Shown here: positions 43,937 to 52,409 of the stretch, piece after piece | Layout of the letters: every line of letters begins with the position of its first letter | How positions within the stretch are numbered: position 1 is the stretch's first letter | DNA from: Streptomyces glaucescens | GTDB lineage: Bacteria > Actinomycetota > Actinomycetes > Streptomycetales > Streptomycetaceae | Reading direction: 5' to 3' | DNA length: 64,000 bases | Assembly: GCF_000761215.1 (NCBI RefSeq) | Contig: NZ_CP009438.1 | Location: 5,870,501-5,934,500 of the forward strand | The notes under the pieces: model-generated | What the model saw: the letters and a program-made list of their open reading frames with translations, nothing else | The model's database searches: none | What the model was told of the DNA's origin: nothing | Program-made: the position numbers and the translations under genes

Positions 43937-44779
43937 TCAGCGCGGTGCGGACCCGATCAGCTCCGACACCTTCACGAAGCGGTAGCCCCGGCGGCGCAGC
44001 TCGGGCACGATCGTGCGGATCGCCCGCTCGGTCGCCGGCGCCGCGCTGCGCGTGCAGTGCAGGACGACCACCGAGCCGGGCCGCACGCCGCGGAGCACCT
44101 GCCGGGAGACGGCGCCGGCGTCCGTCGCGAAGGCGTCGCCGCCGACCACGTCCCACTGCACGGCGGTGACGCCGGTGCCGCTGAGCGCGCGCAGGGCGCG
44201 GCGGTCGTAGCAGCCGCCGGGGAAGCGGAAGTACGGCTTGGCCTCGGGCACGCCGGCCGCGCGGAAGGCGGCGTACGCCCGTGTCACGTCCGCCCGCATC
44301 CGCTCCTCGGCGACGGTCGGCAGGCCGTAGCAGTCGTCGGTGAAGGCGTAGTGGCTGTAGGAGTGGTTGGCGACCTCGAACAGGGGGTCGCGGCCGATGG
44401 AGCGGGCCTCGGCCGGGTACTCCTCGGCCCAGCGGCCGGTCATGAAGACGGTGGCCGGCACCTTCAGCGTGCGCAGCGTGGTGATCAGCTCGGGGTGGTC
44501 GAACCGTTCGCCGGCCGCCGCTCTCGGCCCCTGGTCGGCGGTCATGTCGGCGTCGAAGGTGAGCGCGACGGTCCTGTCGGCCTGCGACCGGGGGCCGTGG
44601 TGGAAGACCGGGGTCAGTCCGCCGGGACCGGGCGCCAGTGTGGGCGGCCGGGTCGGTGCGGGGCCGGCGGGGGCGGGCGGGGTGGCCCGGGAGCCGGCAC
44701 GGGGGTTCCCGGGGCCGCACGCGGCGAGTGCGGCACCGAGCGCACAGACGGCGGCGATACGTCGTACGAGAAGGATCAT
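43937..44779 (-). CDS. Polysaccharide deacetylase (CE4) lipoprotein
   Basis: A 280-residue exported enzyme. A signal peptide ends at lipobox cysteine C21 (LAAC), then a Pro/Ala-rich linker to residue 55 and a NodB domain. Motif 1 is LTFDADMT (D76 and D78, where most CE4 enzymes have TFDDG), motif 2 is NHSYSH (H139, H143), motif 3 is RFPGGCYD. The D-A-D variant of motif 1 keeps both acids but shifts the spacing from the usual adjacent pair, so metal binding could differ. A role in cell-wall or peptidoglycan glycan deacetylation is likely. Confidence 0.85.
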   Translation of the reverse strand: MILLVRRIAAVCALGAALAACGPGNPRAGSRATPPAPAGPAPTRPPTLAPGPGGLTPVFHHGPRSQADRTVALTFDADMTADQGPRAAAGERFDHPELITTLRTLKVPATVFMTGRWAEEYPAEARSIGRDPLFEVANHSYSHYAFTDDCYGLPTVAEERMRADVTRAYAAFRAAGVPEAKPYFRFPGGCYDRRALRALSGTGVTAVQWDVVGGDAFATDAGAVSRQVLRGVRPGSVVVLHCTRSAAPATERAIRTIVPELRRRGYRFVKVSELIGSAPR

Positions 44780-44882
44780 CGTATGAACGTAAAGGGGTGA
44801 AGCGGGCGAACCGGACCCGCGCCGCCGTCCGTGCGCTCAGCGACCGCCGGAAGTCACCCGGCCGGACCGCCGGGACCGGACG

Positions 44883-46250
44883 CTACCCGCGCCAGGGCCC
44901 CGTCACGGCGAACGTCGTGCCGGGCGTGTAGCAGTTGACGTACATCGTCCGGCCGTCGGGGGAGAAGGCGACGCCCGCGAACTCCCCCCACTCCGGCTCC
45001 TCCTCGGTGCCGATGTTCTGGCGGTTGCGCGCCATCTCGTACACCTCCCCCTTGCGGGTGACGCCGAAGACGTGCTGCGCCCCGTTGCCGTCCTCGCAGA
45101 CCATGAGGCCACCGCTGGGCGCGAGGCAGATGTTGTCCGGGGACTCGCCGGGCAGCCGGACATCGGTGTCCGGGCCGAAGACGACGACCAGGGTGAGGTG
45201 CCGCCGGTCCGGGGTGTAGCGCCAGATCTGCCCGAAGTGGTCGGCGGCCGACCCCTCCTCGCTGCGGGCGTACGACGACACGAAGTACACGCTGCGCCCG
45301 CCCCAGTAGCAGCCCTCCAGCTTCTGCGCGCGGGTGACGCCCTTCCGGCCGTAGTCCTGGAGGCGGACCGAGGTCTGCTCGGCCAGCGGGTCGGGGACGT
45401 CCACCCACTCGACACCGTCGAAGCAGGCGCCCGGTTCCTGGACGGCCGACAGGTCGGGCACGCCCGGCACCCGCATCGCCTGGAGGCGTCCGCCCGCGCG
45501 CAGCGCGCCGGTGCCGCCGAGCGGCTTGTTCGGCAGGAAGCGGTAGAACAGGCCGAAGGGCTGGACGAAGGCGTCCTCGGTCTCGTAGACGATGCCGTTC
45601 CTCGGGTCGACGGCGACCGCCTCGTGCTGGAAGCGGCCCATCGCGGTCAGCGGAACCGCCCCGGTGCGGCGCGGGTCGGCCGGGTCCACCTCGAAGATGA
45701 ACCCGTGGTCCTTGGCGTAGCCGTTGGTGCCCGCCCGGTCCTCGGTCTCCTCGCAGGTCAGCCAGGTGCCCCAGGGGGTCGGTCCGCCCGAGCAGTTGAC
45801 GGCCGTGCCGGCGACGGCGACCCGCTCGGAGAGGACGTTGCCGCGGGCGTCCAGGGTGAGGGCCGTACAGCCGCCCTTGCCCGCCGGGTCGTACGTCAGG
45901 CCGTCGACCGTGGGGACCCCGAGGCGGGCCGTCGCGCGGTTCTCGTGGTTGCGGACCAGGTGGACCCGGCCGCCGCGGCCGGGCAGCGCGGCCATGCCGT
46001 CGTGGTGGGAGGGCACCCTGCCCTCGCCGGAGCGCAGCGGGTCGCCCTCGCGGGACAGCACCTTGTAGCGGAAGCCCTCCGGCAGGTCGAGCAGGCCGTC
46101 GGGGTCGGGGACGAGCGGGCCGTAGCCGGTGTGGCCCATGTGCTGGGCGGCGGCCGTGCCCGCGAACAGCTCGGAGACGGCTCCGGTGAACGCGATGCCC
46201 ACGGCGAGGGCGCCGGTGCGGGCGAGGGCCTGACGGCGGGACACAGACAT
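44883..46250 (-). CDS. PhoX-like (DUF839) phosphatase, exported
   Basis: A 455-residue protein of the PhoX/DUF839 beta-propeller family, exported calcium/iron alkaline phosphatases. The N-terminus has a twin-arginine-like signal (SRRQALARTGALAVG) with cleavage near TAAAQH. The propeller core includes VRNHENRAT, NCSGGPTPWGTWLTCEET with the conserved metal-loop Cys, YETEDAF and SPDNICLAPSGG. Actinobacterial members are shorter than Pseudomonas PhoX. Phosphate control (PHO box) is expected for the family, but I could not identify a convincing box in the 88 bases upstream. Confidence 0.85.
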   Translation of the reverse strand: MSVSRRQALARTGALAVGIAFTGAVSELFAGTAAAQHMGHTGYGPLVPDPDGLLDLPEGFRYKVLSREGDPLRSGEGRVPSHHDGMAALPGRGGRVHLVRNHENRATARLGVPTVDGLTYDPAGKGGCTALTLDARGNVLSERVAVAGTAVNCSGGPTPWGTWLTCEETEDRAGTNGYAKDHGFIFEVDPADPRRTGAVPLTAMGRFQHEAVAVDPRNGIVYETEDAFVQPFGLFYRFLPNKPLGGTGALRAGGRLQAMRVPGVPDLSAVQEPGACFDGVEWVDVPDPLAEQTSVRLQDYGRKGVTRAQKLEGCYWGGRSVYFVSSYARSEEGSAADHFGQIWRYTPDRRHLTLVVVFGPDTDVRLPGESPDNICLAPSGGLMVCEDGNGAQHVFGVTRKGEVYEMARNRQNIGTEEEPEWGEFAGVAFSPDGRTMYVNCYTPGTTFAVTGPWRG

Positions 46251-46338
46251 GGATGAACCTTCCTGCTGGCGGACAGGACAGTCGATCCGCTGTGTCTACC
46301 ATCTACCGTGCGTCACGGGAACAACACGCGGAGCACCT

Positions 46339-47274
46339 TCATAGGCCCACCGCCGGCGGAGGGGCCGGTTCCGGGGTCGGTCGCGCGGCCCGGCCGGTGG
46401 TCCGTTCGGCGGGCGTCCGTTCACCGGGCTGTGCGCCGGTCCGCTCGGTGAGCTGCGCGGTGGTCCGCTCCGGTGCCCGTTCCGCACCGGTCTCCCCGCT
46501 GCCGTCCGCCTCCTGGTCCCGGCCCCGCTCCAGGAAGCGCAGCAGCTCCACCGGGATGGGCAGCACCAGCGTGGAGTTCTTCTCCGCCGCCACCGCCATC
46601 ACCGTCTGGAGCAGCCGCAGCTGGAGCGCCGAGGGCGCGTCGGCCATCTGGTGGGCGGCCTCGGCCAGCTTCTTCGACGCCTGCAGCTCCGCGTCGGCGT
46701 TGATGATCCGGGCCCGCCGCTCACGGTCCGCCTCGGCCTGCCGGGCCATCGAGCGCTTCATGGTCTCCGGCAGCGACACGTCCTTGATCTCCACCCGGTC
46801 GACCTGGACGCCCCAGCCGACGGCAGGGCTGTCGATCATCAGCTCCAGGCCCTGATTGAGCTTCTCGCGGTTGGAGAGCAGGTCGTCGAGGTCGCTCTTG
46901 CCGATGATCGAGCGCAGCGAGGTCTGCGCCATCTGCGACACGGCGAACTTGTAGTCCTCGACCTTGATCAGCGCGCTCGGCGCGTCGACGACCTTGAAGT
47001 ACACCACCGCGTCGACCCGCACGGTCACGTTGTCGCGGGTGATGCCCTCCTGGGCCGGTACGGGCATCGTGACGATCTGCAGATTGACCTTGTGCAGCCG
47101 GTCGACGAACGGAACGATCAGGGTGAAGCCCGGGCCGCGCACCCCGTCCAGGAGCCGGCCCAGCCGGAAGACCACCCCGCGTTCGTACTGCTTCACGATC
47201 CGCGCCGCCGCCGCGACGTACACCACGCCCGCGCAGCCGACCGCCGCAGCCGCCCCCAGCAGCTCCTCCATCAT
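46339..47274 (-). CDS. SPFH/Band 7 (slipin-type) membrane protein
   Basis: A 311-residue protein with an N-terminal membrane helix (1-24), then the slipin signature (IVKQYERGVVFRLGRL, GPGFTLIVPFVDRLHKVNLQ), the SPFH core to about residue 180, a charged helical region (RQAEADRERRARIINADAEL) and a disordered Glu/Arg/Thr/Pro tail of about 60 residues. Slipins form membrane-associated oligomers linked to membrane microdomains. There is no adjacent NfeD gene, which many bacterial slipins have. The disordered tail is unusually long. Confidence 0.88.
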   Translation of the reverse strand: MMEELLGAAAAVGCAGVVYVAAAARIVKQYERGVVFRLGRLLDGVRGPGFTLIVPFVDRLHKVNLQIVTMPVPAQEGITRDNVTVRVDAVVYFKVVDAPSALIKVEDYKFAVSQMAQTSLRSIIGKSDLDDLLSNREKLNQGLELMIDSPAVGWGVQVDRVEIKDVSLPETMKRSMARQAEADRERRARIINADAELQASKKLAEAAHQMADAPSALQLRLLQTVMAVAAEKNSTLVLPIPVELLRFLERGRDQEADGSGETGAERAPERTTAQLTERTGAQPGERTPAERTTGRAARPTPEPAPPPAVGL

Positions 47275-47365
47275 GGCGACCCCCTCGTCCAGAGGCCCGG
47301 GATGTCCGATGGTGCCACGATATGCCCGACCCCCGGTCCAGGGCCATGGCGGGCCCCGGACCGGA

Positions 47366-47428
47366 GGCCGGGCGAGCCGGCGGCCGGGTGAGCGGGTGGG
47401 ACGGCGGCCGGGCGAGCCGGCGGCCGGG
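47366..47428. repeat. 23-nt direct repeat, two copies 40 bases apart
   Basis: The same 23 bases occur at 47366-47388 and 47406-47428, with a 17-nt spacer built from the same GGCCGGG/GAGCGGG elements. They lie in the 157-base gap between the SPFH gene start and the SulP stop. Confidence 0.7.
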
Positions 47429-47431
47429 CGC

Positions 47432-48892
47432 TCAGGCGGCCATGGTCAGCTTCACCGGTTCGATGCCGCTGTGACTGTGCCGCTCGGCCCAGCTTTCCAG
47501 CGCCGTACGGCAGGCGTGGTCGAGGTGGTGCAGACCCGACAGGTCGAGCTCCACCGGGCGGTCCTGGGGCAGCGACTCCAGACTGCCGAGGATCTTCGGC
47601 AGCCGCAGGAACGTCGCGTTGCCCGACAGGCACGCCTGGACCGGGCCGGCGCCCTTGTCGACGACCTCCAGCCTGACGTGCGAGGCCTCCCAGGCGGTCT
47701 TGACGACCGACAGGGCGATACCGACGAGAACGCCCTCGAACATGTTCACCGCCACGATCGACACCGCGGTGACCACGAGGATCAGCGCCTCGCCCCGGTG
47801 CCCCCGCCACAGCGCGGCGAGCTGGCGGAAGGGGATCAGCTTCCAGCCCGCGTGGACCAGGACACCGGCCAGCGCGGGCAGCGGTATCAGGGCCAGCGCG
47901 GACGGCAGCAGCGCCGCGAACAGCAGCAGCCAGACGCCGTGCAGCACCCGGGACGCCTTGGTCCTCGCGCCCGCCGCCACGTTCGCCGAGCTGCGCACGA
48001 TCACCGCGGTCATCGGCAGCGCGCCCAGCGCGCCGCACACCGTGTTGCCCGCGCCCTGAGCCATCAGCTCCTTGTCGTACTGGGTGCGCGGACCGTCGTG
48101 CAGCCGGTCCACGGCCGCCGCGCTGAACAGGGACTCGGCGGACGCGATGAGCGTGAAGGCCAGGACGGTGCCGAGCAGCGCCGGGCTCGCCAGCTCGCCG
48201 AAGGCGTCGAGGCCGGGCGGCTGGACGGAGTCCAGCAGGCCGTTCACCTCGACCGTCGCCACCGGAAGGCCGAGCGCCAGGGAGGCGACGGTCGCCAGGA
48301 GCACCGCGGCGAGCGCGCCGGGCACCGTCCTGGCCGCCCTGCCCGGCAGCTTCTTCCAGCCGACCAGCACCGCGACGGTGCCCGCGCCGACCGCCAGCGA
48401 GGCCAGCGCGTCGGTGCTGCCGAAGGCGTCGACGGCGGCTCCGGGCAGCCCGAGGATCTTGTCGACACCGGAGGCCGGCGCTTCCAGCCCCGCCGCCGCG
48501 TAGAGCTGCCCGGCGATGATGACCAGGCCGATACCGGCCAGCATGCCCTCGACGACCGAGAGGGAGATCGCCCGGAAGTAGCGCCCCAGCCTCAGAGCGC
48601 CCATCACGAGCTGGAGCAGTCCGGCCACGAGCACGATCACGCCGAGCGCGGGCAGCCCGAACTCCCGCACCGCCTCGAAGACCAGCACGGTCAGCCCGGC
48701 CGCGGGGCCGGACACCTGGAGGCTGCTGCCGGGCAGCAGGCCGGTGACGATGCCGCCGACGATGCCGGTGATCAGACCGAGTTCGGCGGGCACGCCGGAG
48801 GCGACGGCCACGCCGACGCACAGCGGCAGCGCGACCAGGAAGACGACGAGGGAGGCGGCGAAGTCCTGCCTGAGATACGGGTTCTTGGTCAT
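47432..48892 (-). CDS. SulP-family anion transporter
   Basis: A 486-residue membrane transporter of the SulP (SLC26-like) family with about 12 hydrophobic segments. Signatures include LRQDFAASLVVFLVALPLC, a GVPAELGLITGIVGG start and LQVSGPAAGLTVLV. The C-terminal 80 residues form a short STAS-like region (PVELDLSGLHHLDHACRTAL). The carbonic anhydrase gene ends 8 bases upstream, so bicarbonate is the most likely substrate, as in BicA; sulfate remains possible. Confidence 0.88.
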   Translation of the reverse strand: MTKNPYLRQDFAASLVVFLVALPLCVGVAVASGVPAELGLITGIVGGIVTGLLPGSSLQVSGPAAGLTVLVFEAVREFGLPALGVIVLVAGLLQLVMGALRLGRYFRAISLSVVEGMLAGIGLVIIAGQLYAAAGLEAPASGVDKILGLPGAAVDAFGSTDALASLAVGAGTVAVLVGWKKLPGRAARTVPGALAAVLLATVASLALGLPVATVEVNGLLDSVQPPGLDAFGELASPALLGTVLAFTLIASAESLFSAAAVDRLHDGPRTQYDKELMAQGAGNTVCGALGALPMTAVIVRSSANVAAGARTKASRVLHGVWLLLFAALLPSALALIPLPALAGVLVHAGWKLIPFRQLAALWRGHRGEALILVVTAVSIVAVNMFEGVLVGIALSVVKTAWEASHVRLEVVDKGAGPVQACLSGNATFLRLPKILGSLESLPQDRPVELDLSGLHHLDHACRTALESWAERHSHSGIEPVKLTMAA

Positions 48893-48900
48893 GGCGGGAC

Positions 48901-49482
48901 TCACAGCGCCTCGAACGCGTCGCTGTCCGCGCGGTGTTCGCGGACCCGGCCGGTGTGCACCTCGTAGTACCAGCCGCGCAGCCGGAGCCGGCCGTCCGCC
49001 AGCCGCCGCTCCACGCACGGGTAGGACCGCAGCCGCAGCAGCTGGGACAGCACGTGGTGCTGCACCGCCTCGGCGACCTCGGGGTCCGCCGGGTCGGTGG
49101 CCCTCGGCTCGCCGGCGGCGTGCGCCAGCCAGTTCCGCACGGCGGGCACGGTGGCGAGGTCGTCGCCGCGCACCAGCGCGCCGACGGCACCGCAGTGGGA
49201 GTGCCCGCAGACCACGATGTCCTGGACGCCGAGGACCTCCACGGCGTACTCGATGGTGGCCGCCTCGCCGGTGGGGGTGCCGGAGGCGTACGGGGGCACG
49301 ATGTTGCCCGCGGTGCGCAGCTCGAACAGCTGGCCGGGACGGGCGCCCGTGATCAGGGCCGGGACGACCCGGGAGTCGGAACAGGTGATGAACAGGACCT
49401 CGGGGGACTGGCCTGCCGCGAGGTCGGCGAACTCCTCAGGGCGCTGTCCGAACGTGCGGGCGTTGTCGATGAGGGGCTGCAT
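48901..49482 (-). CDS. Beta-carbonic anhydrase
   Basis: A 193-residue beta-class carbonic anhydrase interconverting carbon dioxide and bicarbonate. Zinc ligands C34, H94 and C97 and the catalytic dyad D36/R38 are in FITCSDSRVVP and VVCGHSHCGAVG. The length is typical. It shares an operon with the SulP transporter; together they could feed bicarbonate to carboxylases such as acetyl-CoA or propionyl-CoA carboxylase. The start has AGGAGGAGTC just upstream. Confidence 0.93.
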   Translation of the reverse strand: MQPLIDNARTFGQRPEEFADLAAGQSPEVLFITCSDSRVVPALITGARPGQLFELRTAGNIVPPYASGTPTGEAATIEYAVEVLGVQDIVVCGHSHCGAVGALVRGDDLATVPAVRNWLAHAAGEPRATDPADPEVAEAVQHHVLSQLLRLRSYPCVERRLADGRLRLRGWYYEVHTGRVREHRADSDAFEAL

Positions 49483-49563
49483 GGTGTGGTGACTCCTCCT
49501 GGCGCGCCGCGGGGGCGCGTCGGGTGTACATGACAGAGGTGTGTGGGGGGTCGCTCTGCCGGA

Positions 49564-49968
49564 TCAGCAGCGGAACACCTGGAGTGCGGCCGGAGGGTGG
49601 GATCTGGAGGGTCTCGACGCGTGGTCGCGCACGACGCTGGGCGCGGGCGTGTCGAGTCCGGCGCCTGGTTGCGGGTCCCGGGGCGGGAGCGGCCGTCCGG
49701 CCGTCCCGGGCGTGGACCCGGTGGTGCGGTGACGTTCGCCGTGGGGCGGGGGACCGGTCGGGTCCCCGCAGGACGGACCGGCGTGCGGAGCGGGCGGCTG
49801 GGCCGCCGGCGCCGTGGCGTAGGGGGTCGTCCCGGTCGGGGTGCCACCGGTGACGGGGTGATCCGTGTACGCGTGTGCGAACGATGGGGAAACGGCAAGG
49901 AAGTAAAGGATGAGCAGCACGGCGGCGAAGTACCGCAGTGCGGTCCGTGCCGTCGCAGCTCGGAACAT
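49564..49968 (-). CDS. Small secreted hypothetical protein
   Basis: A 134-residue protein with a clear signal peptide (LRYFAAVLLILYFLAVSPSF, cleavage after A-H-A near residue 33). The mature part is Pro, Gly, Thr and Ser rich, with one internal Cys and a terminal Cys (VFRC). I do not recognise it. A GAAGGGA ribosome site and a well-formed promoter upstream support a real gene; the low-complexity mature sequence argues for caution. It is in line with the carbonic anhydrase operon but has its own promoter. Confidence 0.55.
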   Translation of the reverse strand: MFRAATARTALRYFAAVLLILYFLAVSPSFAHAYTDHPVTGGTPTGTTPYATAPAAQPPAPHAGPSCGDPTGPPPHGERHRTTGSTPGTAGRPLPPRDPQPGAGLDTPAPSVVRDHASRPSRSHPPAALQVFRC

Positions 49969-49992
49969 ACGTTCCCTTCCGCCGAGTTCACG

Positions 49993-50020
49993 CCTCTAGT
50001 CCGGACCAACAGTTGGTCAA
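49993..50020 (-). promoter_or_regulatory. Promoter with overlapping inverted repeat
   Basis: On the minus strand TTGACC (50020-50015) and TAGAGG (49998-49993) are separated by 16 bases, a good sigma-70-type arrangement 25 bases before the secreted-protein start. The inverted repeat GACCAAC-A-GTTGGTC (50004-50018) fills the spacer. A second GTTGGTCAA copy lies 11 bases further on. A repressor site is likely. Confidence 0.55.
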
Positions 50021-50037
50021 CGGTTGGTCAAGAAACA

Positions 50038-50071
50038 CGTTAACCCTGCAAAGTCGTTTGCAGGGTTAACG
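50038..50071 (-). terminator. Intrinsic terminator after the ZapE-like gene
   Basis: A perfect 15-bp stem (50038-50052 with 50057-50071) and tetraloop, with an AT-containing stem rare in this genome, followed on the minus strand by TGTTTCTTG. It lies 87 bases past the ATPase stop and directly before the secreted-protein promoter. Confidence 0.75.
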
Positions 50072-50157
50072 CGATGTTTCCAGCGGGAGAGAGCCCTAAA
50101 AGTGGGGGGTGTTTGGCCGGAAGCTGATCTTGATCATGACATAGTGCCCCGGCAGGC

Positions 50158-51288
50158 CTACGGGGCTTCTCCCGGTGTCACCAGGCGCTTGGCGTCACGG
50201 GCCAGCGCGGTCAGGCGGGAGATCGCCCGGAAGTACTTCTTCCGGTATCCGCCCTCCAGCATCTCCTCGCTGAACAGCCGGTCGAACGGCAGTCCGGAGG
50301 CGAGCACCGGGACCTCGCGGTCGTAGAGCCGGTCCGCCAGGACGACGAGCCGCAGGGCGGTCGACTGGTCGGGCACCGGCCGGACCCCGGTGAGGCAGAC
50401 CGCCTTCAGCCCGTCCGTGAGCGCGCCGTAGCGGCTCGGGTGCACGCGGGCCAGATGGTCCAGCAGCCGCGGGAAGTCGTCCAGGGAGGCGCCCTCGGTG
50501 GCGTGCGCCGTCTTCGTCACCTGCTCGTCGGAGAACAGGGCCGGGGCCTCCGGCAGACCGCGGTGGCGGTAGTCCTCGCCGTCGATGCGCAAGGTGCGGA
50601 AGTGCGCGGACAGACCCTGGATCTCGCGCAGGAAGTCGGCCGCCGCGAAACGGCCCTCGCCCAGCTTGCCCGGCAGGGTGTTGGACGTCGCGGCGAGCGC
50701 GACACCCGCCTCGACCAGCTTGCCCAGCAGCGTCGACACCAGGACCGTGTCGCCCGGGTCGTCCAGCTCGAACTCGTCGATGCACAGCAGGCGGTGTCCG
50801 GACAGCGTCCGCACCGTCTGCTGGAAACCGAGGGCGCCGACGAGGTTCGTCAGCTCCACGAACGTGCCGAAGGCCTTCAGGGCGGGCTCGGCGGGGGTGG
50901 CGTGCCAGAGGGAGGCCAGCAGGTGGGTCTTGCCCACGCCGTAGCCGCCGTCGAGGTACACGCCCCGGGGGCCGGCCGGGGCCTTCGGGGCCTTCGCCCT
51001 GCCGAAGCCGAGGAAGCCGCGCCGGACCGTGCCCTTCCCGCTGGCGTGCGCGCCGCCGAGGCCTGCCGCGAAGGACTCCAGGACGCCGACGGCCTCGGTC
51101 TGGCTGGGCTGGTTGGGGTCCGGGATGTACGTGCCGAAACGGACCGCGTCGAACCGGGGCGGAGGGACCATCTCCGCGACGAGGCGCTCCGCGGGGACGT
51201 GGGGTTCGCGGGCGCACAGGGAGAGGGGCGCCGCCGGGTCGGCTATCGGCGGGCGGTCGGCGGGGGCGGGGGTGCTGGACACGGTCAT
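50158..51288 (-). CDS. zapE: AFG1/ZapE-like AAA ATPase
   Basis: A 376-residue P-loop ATPase of the AFG1/ZapE family. Walker A is GGYGVGKTH (114-122), Walker B is LLCIDEFELDD, and sensor motif ATSNTLPGKLGEGRF is typical. ZapE in Escherichia coli acts in cell division and AFG1 in mitochondrial protein quality control; the role in actinobacteria is not established. ATG 51288 is used; GTG 51282 is possible. It is divergent from the RibD-C gene with about 175 bases between. Confidence 0.88.
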   Translation of the reverse strand: MTVSSTPAPADRPPIADPAAPLSLCAREPHVPAERLVAEMVPPPRFDAVRFGTYIPDPNQPSQTEAVGVLESFAAGLGGAHASGKGTVRRGFLGFGRAKAPKAPAGPRGVYLDGGYGVGKTHLLASLWHATPAEPALKAFGTFVELTNLVGALGFQQTVRTLSGHRLLCIDEFELDDPGDTVLVSTLLGKLVEAGVALAATSNTLPGKLGEGRFAAADFLREIQGLSAHFRTLRIDGEDYRHRGLPEAPALFSDEQVTKTAHATEGASLDDFPRLLDHLARVHPSRYGALTDGLKAVCLTGVRPVPDQSTALRLVVLADRLYDREVPVLASGLPFDRLFSEEMLEGGYRKKYFRAISRLTALARDAKRLVTPGEAP

Positions 51289-51463
51289 CCATGCTACGGG
51301 GTGTCTCGGGGCGCCCACCCGGGCACCGTCTGCGGTGATCGTGCGGGCGCGGCTCGGCCGGCGGGCGGTCTTCCCGGCGTGGGGCGGTTCGCCCGGCCCG
51401 CCGGGCGCCGGGTGGCTCGCCCGGACACGTTCCGTATCGCTCTGGCGTGGAACACTGCACCGC

Positions 51464-52231
51464 ATGCGACGCCTGTTCCCTGTGGCCGCCGAGGCCGACG
51501 ACCGTGAGTGGAGCCTTGCCGAGCTGGCGGAGGCCTATGCCTATCCCGAGCCGGGGCCGGGGGAGCCGGCGGCCTGGCTGCGGGCCAACATGGTGTCCAC
51601 CCTGGACGGGGCCGCACAGCACGACGGGCGGTCCCAGCCCATCTCCAGCGCGGCCGACATGCGGATCTTCGGCACGCTGCGCGCGCTGGCCGATGTGGTG
51701 GTGGTCGGTGCTGAAACGGTCCGCCAGGAGGGGTACCGGCCGGCCAAGGCCCGCGCGGACTTCGCGGAGCTGCGCGAGGCGGCCGGGCAGGGCCCGGCCC
51801 CCGCCATCGCCGTGGTCTCCGCCGGTCTGGAGCTGGACTTCTCGCTTCCGCTGTTCACCTCGCCGCTGGTGCCCACCCTGGTGCTGACCGGCGCCTCGGC
51901 CGCCCCCGACCGGATCGCCGCGGCCGAGAAGGCCGGCGCCCGGGTGGTGGTCGCCGGTGACGGGATGGGCGTGGAGCCCGCCCGCGCGGTGCGGGCGCTC
52001 GCCGAACTGGGGCACACCCGGCTGCTCACCGAGGGCGGTCCGCGCCTGCTGGGGCAGCTCGTGGCGGCCGGGGTGCTGGACGAGCTGTGCCTGACCGTCT
52101 CGCCGATGCTCACCGCGGGCGACGCCCAGCGGATCGCGGGCGGCCCGGGGGTGGCCGTGCCGCAGCAGTACGCCCTGGTGTCACTGCTGGAGGAGGCGGG
52201 GTTCCTCTTCTCCCGCTACCGCCGGTCGTGA
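51464..52231 (+). CDS. RibD C-terminal-domain pyrimidine reductase family protein
   Basis: A 255-residue protein of the dihydrofolate-reductase-like RibD_C fold. Signatures are WLRANMVSTLDGAAQHDG, ISSAADMRIFGTLRALADVVVVGAETVR and LLTEGGPRLLGQLVAAGVLDELCLT. RibD_C enzymes reduce the ribosyl chain of a riboflavin precursor with NADPH, but there is no deaminase domain or other rib gene nearby, so it may act on another substrate. It has no clear Shine-Dalgarno sequence; AACACT ending 7 bases before the ATG may mark a leaderless start. Confidence 0.85.
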   Translation: MRRLFPVAAEADDREWSLAELAEAYAYPEPGPGEPAAWLRANMVSTLDGAAQHDGRSQPISSAADMRIFGTLRALADVVVVGAETVRQEGYRPAKARADFAELREAAGQGPAPAIAVVSAGLELDFSLPLFTSPLVPTLVLTGASAAPDRIAAAEKAGARVVVAGDGMGVEPARAVRALAELGHTRLLTEGGPRLLGQLVAAGVLDELCLTVSPMLTAGDAQRIAGGPGVAVPQQYALVSLLEEAGFLFSRYRRS

Positions 52232-52409
52232 GCGCGATGGGCTCAGTCGTCCGGCTCAAGTGGAACGTGTCGCTCCGCTTGGCTCGCGCTGGGCACACTA
52301 GGACTCGCAGTACCCGTGCGATCACGGGGCAGGATGGTTTCCGCAGGGCCTGGCACGGTCCACGGAGGACTGAGGGCGACGAGGGCCCTCGAAGCAGAAG
52401 GGGCGCCTG

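Noticed and set aside
46251-46338. Possible PHO box before the PhoX-like gene
   Set aside because: One GTTCCCG-like unit is visible on the minus strand, but I could not find the paired 11-base direct repeat needed.
50038-50071. AT-containing 15-bp hairpin considered as an attachment site or mobile-element end
   Set aside because: It has no partner copy in the window, no integrase nearby, and a T-rich tail on the minus strand that fits an intrinsic terminator.
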